The notes beneath the pieces are model-generated. The model saw only the letters and a program-made list of their open reading frames with translations. It searched no databases and was not told where the DNA came from. From Saprospirales bacterium (GTDB taxonomy: Bacteria; Bacteroidota; Bacteroidia; Chitinophagales; Saprospiraceae), in assembly GCA_003448025.1 (NCBI GenBank), contig DLXL01000044.1, forward strand, positions 1 to 6,247: a stretch of DNA of 6,247 nucleotides. Reading direction: 5' to 3'. Shown here in pieces: positions 1-6,247 of the stretch. Position numbers and translations under genes: made by a program. Positions within the stretch are counted from its first letter, which is position 1, and each line of letters starts with the position of its first letter.

Positions 1-22
1 AACCCGCGTTCCAACCCGCGTT
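1..22. repeat. Two copies of a 10-base direct repeat, 12-base period
   Basis: The 10-base word aacccgcgtt occurs at 1-10 and again at 13-22, separated by cc. The second copy overlaps the first base of the receptor stop codon (22-24 on the minus strand). The left end of the window cuts the array, so more copies may lie outside. The core is CG-rich, but no long hairpin with a T-tract is visible, so this is not a convincing terminator for the receptor gene. What can be said is limited to a short tandem duplication just past the gene's 3' end. Confidence 0.5.
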
Positions 23-2373
23 TAAAACTCGAGGCGCCAGCTGAAGTTGGGGATGGTGGTGAGTTGAAACTTGGTCTCGATCTGATTCGTGTACGGATCA
101 TAAAAATGGTACGCCACGTTTTCCTGTGCCGTCAGGTTCTGGATATCCAGGGCAAACGTTGAGTTGCGGCGATTCCCCAGATTTTTGCGCCAGTACACCC
201 GAAAATCAGCGCGGAAATAATCTGGCGCTTGTTGATTAAATCCGCCGTAGTAATTATAAATCGTTTTTTGTCTATCCTGAGATAAGACGATATCAATAGC
301 TGGTTCCCGAACACCTCCCATCCAAACTACACGGGTATTGAGTCCAAAGGTGCGCTCTTTTCCGGGCCTTTTTTCTTTCTGCCATTCTTTCCCAACAACC
401 AGGTTGGCTATTTTACCTATATCCCAGCGGGTAGGCTCCGTTGCGGGAATGAGCTCATTCCCAAAAAGGCTGCTCATCAGGGTTGCATTCAGCATCATAA
501 ACCAACCATCGGCCAAATGTTTTTCTGCACTTAGTTCCAAACCAGAGGTGCGACCTTTTAAATTAGGGAAAAAACTGTTTAGCGTGTAGGGCAGATATTC
601 CGAGATATTAATAGGATCCAATCCGGCGCCGTCAAAGAATTCTGTATGAAAATAATCTCTGTGCACAACTTGCAGGAACCCTTCCGCCTTCATACTCCAG
701 CGTGCATTGGGCAACCACTGGTATGCCAAACTATACTTGGAAGCTTTTTGGAAGCTGATTTCATCATCCATTAACCATAGCGCAGGCAACTGACTGTACA
801 AGCCCGCCGCTGCGGAAATCCGGTGTTCGGGCGCTAAAATCTGCGTGAAGGTTAGTCGTGGCTCTGGCGAAAAATAATAGGTGCTTGGTGTGGTGGTTGT
901 TTCATACGGATTTCTGTAGGCATTACCATGAAAACCTACCTGCACCTGCGTCTTTTCCTGCCTGCTCCTCCAATCCAAACTTACCCATGGCTGTGCCTGT
1001 AAATACTGATAATCTTTTAAGAGGGTAGTTACCTGATTTTGTACGGATTCTGCCAGATATTTTTGATGGGTGAGATTCAAGCCGGCCATCAGTTTCCATT
1101 GGCGGTGCAAGCGTTGATAGTACGTTATAGCGCCTGAGATTCTGGACTCCCGAATATCATCCGCACTACTATCTTCCAGATAAACCTTTGAACCTGCGCT
1201 CCGCTCCGATTGCTGGGCAGATGCAGCAATGGTCGTTTTCAACCAGGCGTTTTTCCGGATCGGATGCCAGTTGGAAACACCAAGTACGCCAGTTTTGGAT
1301 TGAAAATCTATATCGAAGAAATCTTTATAATACTTGATTTCAGCGGTGTCGGTTTTACTGCTAAAAACGTTCTCGTTCAGGCCGCCCATCCCAAAAAACG
1401 TCCAGCGGCCGCCGTTTTTACCCTCCTTAAACAGGTTAAAAGAAAGGTCCTGAAAATTGATCTGCTCATCCCCAAAGGATACGCCCATTTGTCCGAGCAA
1501 CCCTACCGTAGAATACCGGTAGTTTACGAGATAAGAGCCCGGGGTGCTACTGTTTTTACCTGACAAAGGTCCTTCAGCGGCCAAATCCAGGCCAATCAGC
1601 CCGGCCTGGGCGGTAAATTCATGCTGACGGGTATTGCCTTTGCGCAGGTTCATATCCATCACACCACCCAGCGCATCTCCGTAGCCGGCAGGCATGGCGC
1701 CTGTAAGCAGGGAACTGTTGTCCAGCAATTGCGCCGAAAACATCAGCACGCCTCCACCGGCTGCCGACGTACGATCGCCGAACGTACCGGCATTAGGCAG
1801 GTGGTTGGGGTTCACAATGTCTACGCCCTCCAATCGCCAGCGCATGGAGGCCGGGCTGTTACCTCGGATGCTCATTTGGTTGGTACCATCATCGGTTTGG
1901 GCTACGCCGGGATAGACTGTTGCGAGTCGGCCGGGATCAAAAAACATGGCCGGCAGGCGCAGGGTTTGATCTTTGGTGAGCGGGATTTCTCCTAAGGGAA
2001 GCAAGGCTCTCCGCCCGGGCTGGGTGGCTGAAATGGTGACTTCAGAAAGTTGGGCGCTGGAGCGTCGGAGTAAAATTTCCAGCACCTGCTCTTTACCTGA
2101 CGCTACATGAATTTCCGTAATAGTTTGATTTTCATACCCTTGCGCTTCTATGGAAAGGGCGTAATAGCCTACCCGAATTTGTTCAAATAAAAACACCCCT
2201 TCAGGCGTGGTTGCAAGGGATAGAGCATCGGTGTTTTGACGCAGGTAACGGAGCGTTACGGTTGCGCCCACTACCGGGTCGCCATTATCTTCGTCCCGGA
2301 TAGTTCCTCGCAGTGTTTGAGCAGTAAGGATAGTGGTGGTCAGGGCAAATGCTAAGAGTAGAAAAAGGCGCAT
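22..2373 (-). CDS. TonB-dependent outer-membrane receptor with CarboxypepD_reg-like N-terminal domain
   Basis: Predicted outer-membrane beta-barrel that imports a ligand using energy from TonB-ExbBD. The 783-residue protein starts with a signal peptide (MRLFLLLAFALTTTILTAQ, cleavage probably after Ala18). A carboxypeptidase-regulatory-like beta-sandwich follows at about 20-103, with the typical pieces GTIRDEDNGDPVVGATV, TTPEGVFLFEQIRVGYY and IEAQGY. A linker LSEVTISA (109-116) resembles the segment before the plug in Bacteroidota receptors. The plug lies at about 125-245 (MSIRGNSP, LEGVDIVNPNH, GYGDALGGVMDM). The barrel runs from about 246 to the terminal Phe (LEF), as expected for BAM-assembled proteins. 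The frame is open for 80 more codons upstream, but the Met at 2373 is chosen because it directly begins the signal peptide; the extension is not secretory and runs through the intergenic region into the divergent gene. The protein is shorter than usual SusC proteins (about 1000 residues) and no SusD gene is adjacent, so a glycan-uptake SusCD role is not supported. The ligand cannot be named. Confidence 0.93.
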   Translation of the reverse strand: MRLFLLLAFALTTTILTAQTLRGTIRDEDNGDPVVGATVTLRYLRQNTDALSLATTPEGVFLFEQIRVGYYALSIEAQGYENQTITEIHVASGKEQVLEILLRRSSAQLSEVTISATQPGRRALLPLGEIPLTKDQTLRLPAMFFDPGRLATVYPGVAQTDDGTNQMSIRGNSPASMRWRLEGVDIVNPNHLPNAGTFGDRTSAAGGGVLMFSAQLLDNSSLLTGAMPAGYGDALGGVMDMNLRKGNTRQHEFTAQAGLIGLDLAAEGPLSGKNSSTPGSYLVNYRYSTVGLLGQMGVSFGDEQINFQDLSFNLFKEGKNGGRWTFFGMGGLNENVFSSKTDTAEIKYYKDFFDIDFQSKTGVLGVSNWHPIRKNAWLKTTIAASAQQSERSAGSKVYLEDSSADDIRESRISGAITYYQRLHRQWKLMAGLNLTHQKYLAESVQNQVTTLLKDYQYLQAQPWVSLDWRSRQEKTQVQVGFHGNAYRNPYETTTTPSTYYFSPEPRLTFTQILAPEHRISAAAGLYSQLPALWLMDDEISFQKASKYSLAYQWLPNARWSMKAEGFLQVVHRDYFHTEFFDGAGLDPINISEYLPYTLNSFFPNLKGRTSGLELSAEKHLADGWFMMLNATLMSSLFGNELIPATEPTRWDIGKIANLVVGKEWQKEKRPGKERTFGLNTRVVWMGGVREPAIDIVLSQDRQKTIYNYYGGFNQQAPDYFRADFRVYWRKNLGNRRNSTFALDIQNLTAQENVAYHFYDPYTNQIETKFQLTTIPNFSWRLEF

Positions 2374-2404
2374 AGTATGAACGGATGTGAACTGAATTCG
2401 CCCG

Positions 2405-2412
2405 TAAAGATA
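2405..2412 (-). promoter_or_regulatory. Candidate -7 promoter element for the TonB-dependent receptor
   Basis: Read on the minus strand this is TATCTTTA, matching five of the six fixed positions of the Bacteroidota -7 consensus TAnnTTTG. It lies 31 bases upstream of the chosen receptor ATG, which would give a leader of about 25 bases. The nearest upstream TTG on the minus strand (2439-2441) is 26 bases away, longer than the usual spacing of about 19-21, so the -33 half is weak. The call is by pattern only. Confidence 0.35.
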
Positions 2413-2489
2413 ATTGTGCTTGTTGCCGATTTTTTTCTCAATTTCACACCGCAAAACAGGCGATTGGTCGGAGAATCCTGATATGCACC

Positions 2490-2520
2490 TTGTATAGCTA
2501 TCAGGTAGCCGACACCTTTG
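2490..2520 (+). promoter_or_regulatory. Candidate promoter for the SPFH-domain gene
   Basis: A TTG at 2490-2492 is followed after 20 bases by CACCTTTG at 2513-2520. The second element matches five of six fixed positions of the Bacteroidota -7 consensus TAnnTTTG, and the spacing is normal. Transcription would begin near 2525, leaving a leader of about 30 bases before the ATG at 2554. This also argues against a TTG start at 2518, since that codon would sit inside the -7 element. The 180-base region 2374-2553 thus serves both divergent genes. I see no operator or riboswitch in it. Confidence 0.45.
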
Positions 2521-2553
2521 CATCCTGAATATCAAACTTTCAAACCAACAAAC

Positions 2554-3471
2554 ATGATGTACTTTATTCCAATTCTTATTGTGCTCATCTTTTTGAGCAT
2601 TGCCACTGTACAACAGGGCACGGTGGCTATTACTACCATTTTTGGCAAGTATAACCGAACTTTATATCCGGGTCTTAGCTTCCGAATTCCACTGATTGAG
2701 CAAATTTTCAAACGTATTTCCGTTCAAAACCGCGCAGCAGAACTCACGTTCCAGGCCGTAACCATCGACCAGGCAAATGTGCATTTTACCTCCCTGCTTC
2801 TTTTCTCTGTAATGGATAATGCAGAAGAAACGGTTAAAAAAGTGGCATTCCGCTTTGTGAGCGACCGCGACTTTATGGCTACCCTGACCCGTACTGTAGA
2901 AGGTAACATTCGTTCCTTTGTGGCCACTAAAAAACAGCAGGAAATCCTCAGCCTGCGCCGTGAAATCACGGATTCAGTCAAAACAAACATCGACCACATG
3001 CTGGAAGACTGGGGTTTTCACCTGCTCGACCTGCAGATCAACGATATCACTTTCGATGACGAGGTAATGCGTTCTATGTCGAAGATTGTGGCTGCCAACA
3101 ACCTCAAGGCTGCTGCCGAGAACGAAGGTCAGGCGCTGTTGATCACCAAAACCAAAGCTGCTGAGGCGGAAGGCAATGCCATTAAAATCTCTGCTGAAGC
3201 CGAACGCGAAGCCGCTAAAATGCGTGGTCAGGCTGTGGCCTTGTTCCGCGAAGAAGTAGCCCGGGGTATGAGTCAGGCTGCCAAGGAAATGCAAAATGCC
3301 AACCTCGACACTTCCGTGATCTTGTTCTCTATGTGGACAGAAGCTGTGAAAAACTTCACCGAACACGGCAAAGGCAACATCATCTTCCTCGACGGTTCCG
3401 TAGATGGCATGCAGAAAACCCTCAAGGAACTGATGGCGTTGAATCGCCTGGATCTGTCGGGCAAAGCCTGA
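2554..3471 (+). CDS. SPFH/Band 7 domain membrane protein (stomatin/HIR-like)
   Basis: SPFH proteins form large oligomeric assemblies on membranes and are linked to membrane microdomains and control of membrane proteases or transporters. The 305-residue protein has an N-terminal hydrophobic segment at about 2-19. The SPFH domain follows at about 20-190, opening with the family pattern QQGTVAITTIFGKYNRTLYPG (20-40) and including the conserved stretches TRTVEGNIRSF (112-122) and LLDLQINDI (157-165). A long Ala/Glu/Lys-rich helix, probably a coiled coil, spans about 170-250 (AAEAEGNAIKISAEAEREAAK). The C-terminal tail, near WTEAVKNFTEHGKGNIIFLDG (261-281), resembles the end of plant hypersensitive-induced-reaction proteins. 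The Met at 2554 is chosen because the hydrophobic segment follows at once and the preceding bases are A-rich; the second Met codon at 2557 is also possible. Bacterial SPFH genes of the QmcA/YbbK type often sit beside an NfeD gene, but none is present here. The exact subfamily and partner are unknown. Confidence 0.9.
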   Translation: MMYFIPILIVLIFLSIATVQQGTVAITTIFGKYNRTLYPGLSFRIPLIEQIFKRISVQNRAAELTFQAVTIDQANVHFTSLLLFSVMDNAEETVKKVAFRFVSDRDFMATLTRTVEGNIRSFVATKKQQEILSLRREITDSVKTNIDHMLEDWGFHLLDLQINDITFDDEVMRSMSKIVAANNLKAAAENEGQALLITKTKAAEAEGNAIKISAEAEREAAKMRGQAVALFREEVARGMSQAAKEMQNANLDTSVILFSMWTEAVKNFTEHGKGNIIFLDGSVDGMQKTLKELMALNRLDLSGKA

Positions 3472-3473
3472 GT

Positions 3474-3555
3474 AGTACCTGATTGAAGAGGGAGGCGATC
3501 GGCTTGGCTTTCGTACAAACCTTAAGCCGAACGTCTCCCTCTTCAATCATGTACT
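3474..3555. repeat. 82-base near-perfect inverted repeat between convergent genes
   Basis: The arms 3474-3505 and 3524-3555 are 32 bases each and flank an 18-base loop (3506-3523). Twenty-nine of 32 positions are complementary. The exceptions are 3479/3550, 3495/3534 (G opposite T, a possible G-U pair in the plus-strand RNA) and 3498/3531. The longest unbroken pairing is 3480-3494 with 3535-3549. It begins two bases after the stop codon of the SPFH gene and ends 33 bases before the stop of the convergent peptidase gene, so it could end or protect both transcripts. It is longer than a usual intrinsic terminator and neither side has a T-run. A palindromic repetitive element or small non-autonomous element is the alternative. 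No target-site duplication is seen at its edges. Confidence 0.85.
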
Positions 3556-3576
3556 CATGTAATCGTCAATCATGTA
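3543..3576 (+). repeat. 11-base direct repeat overlapping the palindrome edge
   Basis: The word tcaatcatgta occurs at 3543-3553, inside the right arm of the inverted repeat, and again at 3566-3576, a spacing of 23 bases. The shorter word catgta appears three times (3548, 3556 and 3571). The duplication lies wholly between the two convergent genes and codes for nothing. It may be a remnant of slippage or of insertion of the palindromic element. Confidence 0.5.
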
Positions 3577-3588
3577 ATACACTCATAC

Positions 3589-5493
3589 CTACTGTTTCAC
3601 CTTTTCCGGCGCTTTCAAGTGCTGATCCAAAAAGGTCAATACTCCGCTGTACCCTTTCATCTCGTTTTCTTTTTTCACAAAGCCGTGCCCTTCATCAGGG
3701 AATACCAGGTATTCTACCGGGATATTATTTTGTTTTACAGCGGCTACGATTTCATCTGATTCAATTTGAAGTACCCGGGGATCATTTGCTCCCTGAAGCA
3801 CCATGATGGGGTTTTTCACGCTTTTGGCATGAAAAAGTGGCGAAATCCGGTGCAACCGCACGGAATCAGCGGTATTGGGATCGCCCAGCTCGGCATAAAG
3901 CGCCTTGCGGAAGGATTCCCAGTACGGCGGTATAGATTTCAGGGTGCGCAGCCAGTTCGTTACCCCAAAAATATTGACGCCTACTTTGAACTCATCCGGC
4001 GTGAACGTCATGGCCGCCATGGTCATGTACCCGCCGTAAGAACCGCCGATAATACCAATACGGTCTTTATCAATGTAGTCCATTGATTGGAGGTATTTTT
4101 TGCCGTAAATGCAGTCCTGCAGGTCTTTTTCGCCGTGGTTCTGATCGTCCATTTTGAAAAACGATTTACCGTAGCCACTACTGCCGCGGTTGTTCACCAT
4201 GAGCACCGCGTATCCATGGTTCACCAGATACTGGATAAAGGAACTGTACCCCACGCGCGATTGCCCGCCCGGGCCTCCATGCACCCACACGAGGGCAGGC
4301 ACTTTATTGCTCGCCGAAGCATTCAGCGGTTTGTAATAAATAGCCGGAATATCGAGCCCATCGAACGATTTGTAGCGCACCACCTCGGCCGTAGCCAGAT
4401 CGTCCGGATTGATTTCAGCTGAGGCATTGTTGGTCAGGCGTTTGAGCGATTTAGTTGCAAATTCATATACATACAAGTCGTTAGGTGATTTGGAAGTACC
4501 CACAGACAGGCGCATCTTGTTTTCGCTCGGTGAGATGTTCACAGCAGTTATATCGCCATCCGGAATAGCCGGAAATGCTACTTCCTTACCGGCGGCATCG
4601 CGAATCACCACCTTGTTTTTTCCATCTTCATTGATCCCGATCACCTGGTATTTTCCGTTTTCAGACTGATATGCGTACATCACATCCCAGTTGGTTTCGT
4701 AGGCCGTTTTGCGTTCCCCGGTTGCCAGATCATATTGTACCAGGTAGGCGAATTCCTTGCCCACATCGGTGGTGTAGAAAAACGTTTTGCCATCGGCACT
4801 GAACCCGTAAGTGCTGTATAAGCCAGGTTCGGCGGGATTGGAAACTTCCTTGAGCTGTTTGTTTTTCAGATCGTACAAAAACAGCTGGTTTTCGCTGGTG
4901 GTTACGGTTTTGCTGAGTGCCAGCCAGTCGCCGTAACGGGAAACGGCGTCGATGCCATAACCATCGTTGTTCTGGTACACCATTTTCGGTTTCCACACGC
5001 CTACCTCCATTTGATACAGATCGAAAAAGCGTTCATCCCGCAGATTGGAGCTGTAGTACATGGATTTTTTATCCTTTGACCAGTCGGAAAAGTTACTCAC
5101 GGCTTTTTCGCCGGGTGTCAGGTCCTGGCTTGTTCCATCGGATTTAAGCAGGTAAATGTGGCTGATTTCGTTGCCGCCTTTATCGGCTGAATATAGCACC
5201 TCCCCTGTACCGGGTACGTAATCAATGGCGAAGAACGACTCGACAATAGTTTGCGTGAGGTTTCTTTTGGATCCATCGGAAATATTGATTTCCTGGAGGT
5301 TAAAAATACCGGACTCATTGGAGTGCACGAGCATTTTTTGTTCGTCCGGTGAAAAAATGCCCGCTCCGGTGGCATTGGTTTTGTAAAACTGTTCAATGGT
5401 GTACTGTTTTACTTCGCGGGCTGGAGCCGGTTTGTCCTGTTTGCAGGCAGCAAATGCCAGGACACTGAGCAACATTGTTACTTGTTTTTGCAT
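3589..5493 (-). CDS. S9-family serine peptidase (prolyl oligopeptidase/acylaminoacyl-peptidase-like), predicted lipoprotein
   Basis: Predicted exopeptidase or oligopeptidase that trims short peptides outside the cytoplasm. The 634-residue protein begins with a lipoprotein signal: a hydrophobic stretch and the lipobox FAAC, with Cys17 as the likely lipidated residue. A beta-propeller of repeated TolB/WD40-like blades follows at about 35-365 (for example FSPDEQKMLV, FSADGKTFFY, ISPSENKMRLSV). The alpha/beta-hydrolase domain spans about 370-628. Its motifs are VHGGPGG (404-410, oxyanion region), NNRGSSGYG (434-442), GGSYGGY with nucleophile Ser485, GANDPRV with Asp571, and DEGHGF with His603. 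The catalytic triad is complete, so the enzyme should be active. The length suits the S9B/S9C groups; dipeptidyl versus acylaminoacyl specificity cannot be decided by eye. The ATG at 5493 is chosen because the signal peptide follows immediately. The gene is convergent with the SPFH gene and divergent from the glycosyltransferase, so it is probably monocistronic. Whether the lipid-anchored protein faces the periplasm or the cell surface is not shown. Confidence 0.93.
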   Translation of the reverse strand: MQKQVTMLLSVLAFAACKQDKPAPAREVKQYTIEQFYKTNATGAGIFSPDEQKMLVHSNESGIFNLQEINISDGSKRNLTQTIVESFFAIDYVPGTGEVLYSADKGGNEISHIYLLKSDGTSQDLTPGEKAVSNFSDWSKDKKSMYYSSNLRDERFFDLYQMEVGVWKPKMVYQNNDGYGIDAVSRYGDWLALSKTVTTSENQLFLYDLKNKQLKEVSNPAEPGLYSTYGFSADGKTFFYTTDVGKEFAYLVQYDLATGERKTAYETNWDVMYAYQSENGKYQVIGINEDGKNKVVIRDAAGKEVAFPAIPDGDITAVNISPSENKMRLSVGTSKSPNDLYVYEFATKSLKRLTNNASAEINPDDLATAEVVRYKSFDGLDIPAIYYKPLNASASNKVPALVWVHGGPGGQSRVGYSSFIQYLVNHGYAVLMVNNRGSSGYGKSFFKMDDQNHGEKDLQDCIYGKKYLQSMDYIDKDRIGIIGGSYGGYMTMAAMTFTPDEFKVGVNIFGVTNWLRTLKSIPPYWESFRKALYAELGDPNTADSVRLHRISPLFHAKSVKNPIMVLQGANDPRVLQIESDEIVAAVKQNNIPVEYLVFPDEGHGFVKKENEMKGYSGVLTFLDQHLKAPEKVKQ

Positions 5494-5547
5494 AACTTGT
5501 AGATGATTGGATTGAATTTTGCCGTAAATTGCAACAAGACTTTCAGG

Positions 5548-5577
5548 CAGATGTAGTTTTTAGCTATTTTGCCCAAA
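5548..5577 (-). promoter_or_regulatory. Candidate promoter for the S9 peptidase gene
   Basis: On the minus strand TTTG (5574-5577) is followed after 18 bases by TACATCTG (5548-5555). This matches five of six fixed positions of the Bacteroidota -7 consensus TAnnTTTG, and the spacing is close to normal. Transcription would start near 5541, giving a leader of about 48 bases before the ATG at 5493. In the opposite direction CTATTTTG at 5564-5571 overlaps this element and could serve the divergent gene, but it keeps only the TTTG half. The calls rest on pattern alone. Confidence 0.4.
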
Positions 5578-5625
5578 AACCCGGTCCAATAGATGGGTCA
5601 GCCCCATAAAAGGTTACAAAAACCG

Positions 5626-6247
5626 ATGAAGTTCGATATAATCCTGTTCACTTTGTTCCGAACGGACAATGCCTATTCCTCCATCTCCTTATCCATGGCG
5701 AAGGAATTGGCTAAAACTGTGCGCGTCCTGTACGTCAATCATCCATATTCCTGGAAAGATCTGCTGCTTGGAATCATTCGGCGCGATCCAGCCTTGCTGA
5801 AACGTTTACCGAGGCTATTGTTTCTGCGAAATGCATACGAGACGCTTGACACCATTCCTGAGCGTTTTATAGCCGTAACGCCGCCACCTACTTTGCCCAT
5901 CAACTGGCTGCCGCCGGGCAGTGTGTATCGTTTTTTTCAACGCATCAACAATCGGATTGTGGTGAAAGCTATTCAGAGGGCCGCACGGGAACATGGCTTT
6001 GAACGATTTATCTACCTAAACTGCTATGATCCGTTTTTTGCCGGGTATTTGCCTCCGGAAACCGGCGCTGTGTACAATATTTACCATTGTATCGACGACA
6101 TTACGCAAGACCCCTACACGGCCCGTCATGGCTTGAGCCTGGAAAATGAAGCCTGTAAACAGGCAGATATTACCCTGGTTACTTCTACCAATCTCCACCG
6201 GCTGAAAGCCCCGGTGGCCCGGCGAATAGTGTATTTTTTTAATGCGT
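5626..6247 (+). CDS. Probable glycosyltransferase, 3' end outside the window
   Basis: The reading frame stays open to the end of the window, giving 207 codons with no stop. The protein starts MKFDIILFTLFRTDNAYSS and continues SLSMAKELAKTVRVLYVNHP, an alternating hydrophobic strand and helix as in the N-terminal Rossmann half of GT-B glycosyltransferases. Later motifs are FIYLNCYDPFFAGYLP (about 128-143), YHCIDDI (153-159), ENEACKQADITLVTS (about 173-187) and TSTN (186-189). The pattern of Y-x-C-x-D-D, an acidic helix, then A-D-x-x-x-x-T-S is typical of the N-terminal half of GT4/TuaH-like sugar transferases acting in surface polysaccharide synthesis. The donor-binding C-terminal half is missing, so donor and product cannot be inferred. 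An in-frame ATG at 5593, right after a TAG stop, would add 11 residues (MGQPHKRLQKP). The ATG at 5626 is preferred because it begins the first beta-strand directly and follows an A-rich stretch. Confidence 0.75.
   Translation, partial: MKFDIILFTLFRTDNAYSSISLSMAKELAKTVRVLYVNHPYSWKDLLLGIIRRDPALLKRLPRLLFLRNAYETLDTIPERFIAVTPPPTLPINWLPPGSVYRFFQRINNRIVVKAIQRAAREHGFERFIYLNCYDPFFAGYLPPETGAVYNIYHCIDDITQDPYTARHGLSLENEACKQADITLVTSTNLHRLKAPVARRIVYFFNA

Noticed and set aside
22..2373. SusC-type glycan importer with a polysaccharide utilisation locus.
   Set aside because: The protein is about 780 residues instead of about 1000, no SusD gene or glycoside hydrolase is nearby, and the upstream neighbour is an SPFH gene.
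2494..2501. The 8-base palindrome atagctat between the two halves of the SPFH promoter, as a possible operator.
   Set aside because: It is too short to stand out from chance, and no second copy or extended symmetry is present.
2518..2553. A TTG start that would add 12 residues to the SPFH protein.
   Set aside because: The TTG lies inside the likely -7 promoter element, and the ATG at 2554 leads straight into the membrane segment.
2374..2613. An 80-codon N-terminal extension of the TonB-dependent receptor frame.
   Set aside because: The extension lacks secretion features, crosses the divergent promoter region and overlaps the start of the SPFH gene. A textbook signal peptide begins at the Met at 2373.
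3474..3555. The palindrome as a classical rho-independent terminator.
   Set aside because: The stem is far longer than usual and no T-run follows on either strand, so a plain terminator label is not supported, although a role in ending transcription remains possible.
2974..3806. Two opposite-strand reading frames whose products begin alike (MKRETFGLRFV and MKREAIGLAFV), which could look like a duplicated gene pair.
   Set aside because: Both begin inside the inverted repeat, so the two strands read nearly the same sequence there. The resemblance ends at the palindrome, and both frames then run antisense through the SPFH and peptidase genes.
6016..6198. A 60-codon minus-strand frame near the right end.
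   Set aside because: It is antisense to the glycosyltransferase frame, which has family motifs across the same bases.

Overview
The window looks like ordinary chromosomal DNA from a member of the Bacteroidota. Three signs point there. It carries a TonB-dependent outer-membrane receptor with an N-terminal carboxypeptidase-regulatory-like domain. No gene has a clear Shine-Dalgarno sequence, and two have A-rich stretches before the ATG. Upstream of three genes there are partial matches to the Bacteroidota promoter pattern (TTTG or TTG near -33, TAnnTTTG near -7). Base composition is near 50% GC by eye. A Cytophagales-, Chitinophagales- or Saprospirales-type organism is a reasonable guess, but the sequence alone does not settle it.

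Layout, left to right: (1) 22-2373, minus strand, a 783-residue TonB-dependent receptor. (2) 2374-2553, a 180-base divergent intergenic region with candidate promoters facing both ways. (3) 2554-3471, plus strand, a 305-residue membrane-anchored SPFH/Band 7 protein of the stomatin/HIR kind. (4) 3472-3588, a convergent intergenic region filled mostly by an 82-base near-perfect inverted repeat. (5) 3589-5493, minus strand, a 634-residue S9-family serine peptidase predicted to be a lipoprotein. (6) 5494-5625, a second divergent intergenic region. (7) 5626 to the window end, plus strand, the first 207 codons of a probable glycosyltransferase that continues outside the window.

The genes alternate in direction (minus, plus, minus, plus), so no operon is visible and each is probably transcribed alone. 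The receptor, the SPFH protein and the peptidase all belong to the cell envelope: outer-membrane uptake, inner-membrane organisation, and lipid-anchored peptide breakdown. The partial gene probably works on surface glycans. This shared location is a theme, not evidence for a common pathway. I see no mobile-element gene, CRISPR array, RNA gene or obvious novel system. The most unusual item is the large palindrome at 3474-3555.
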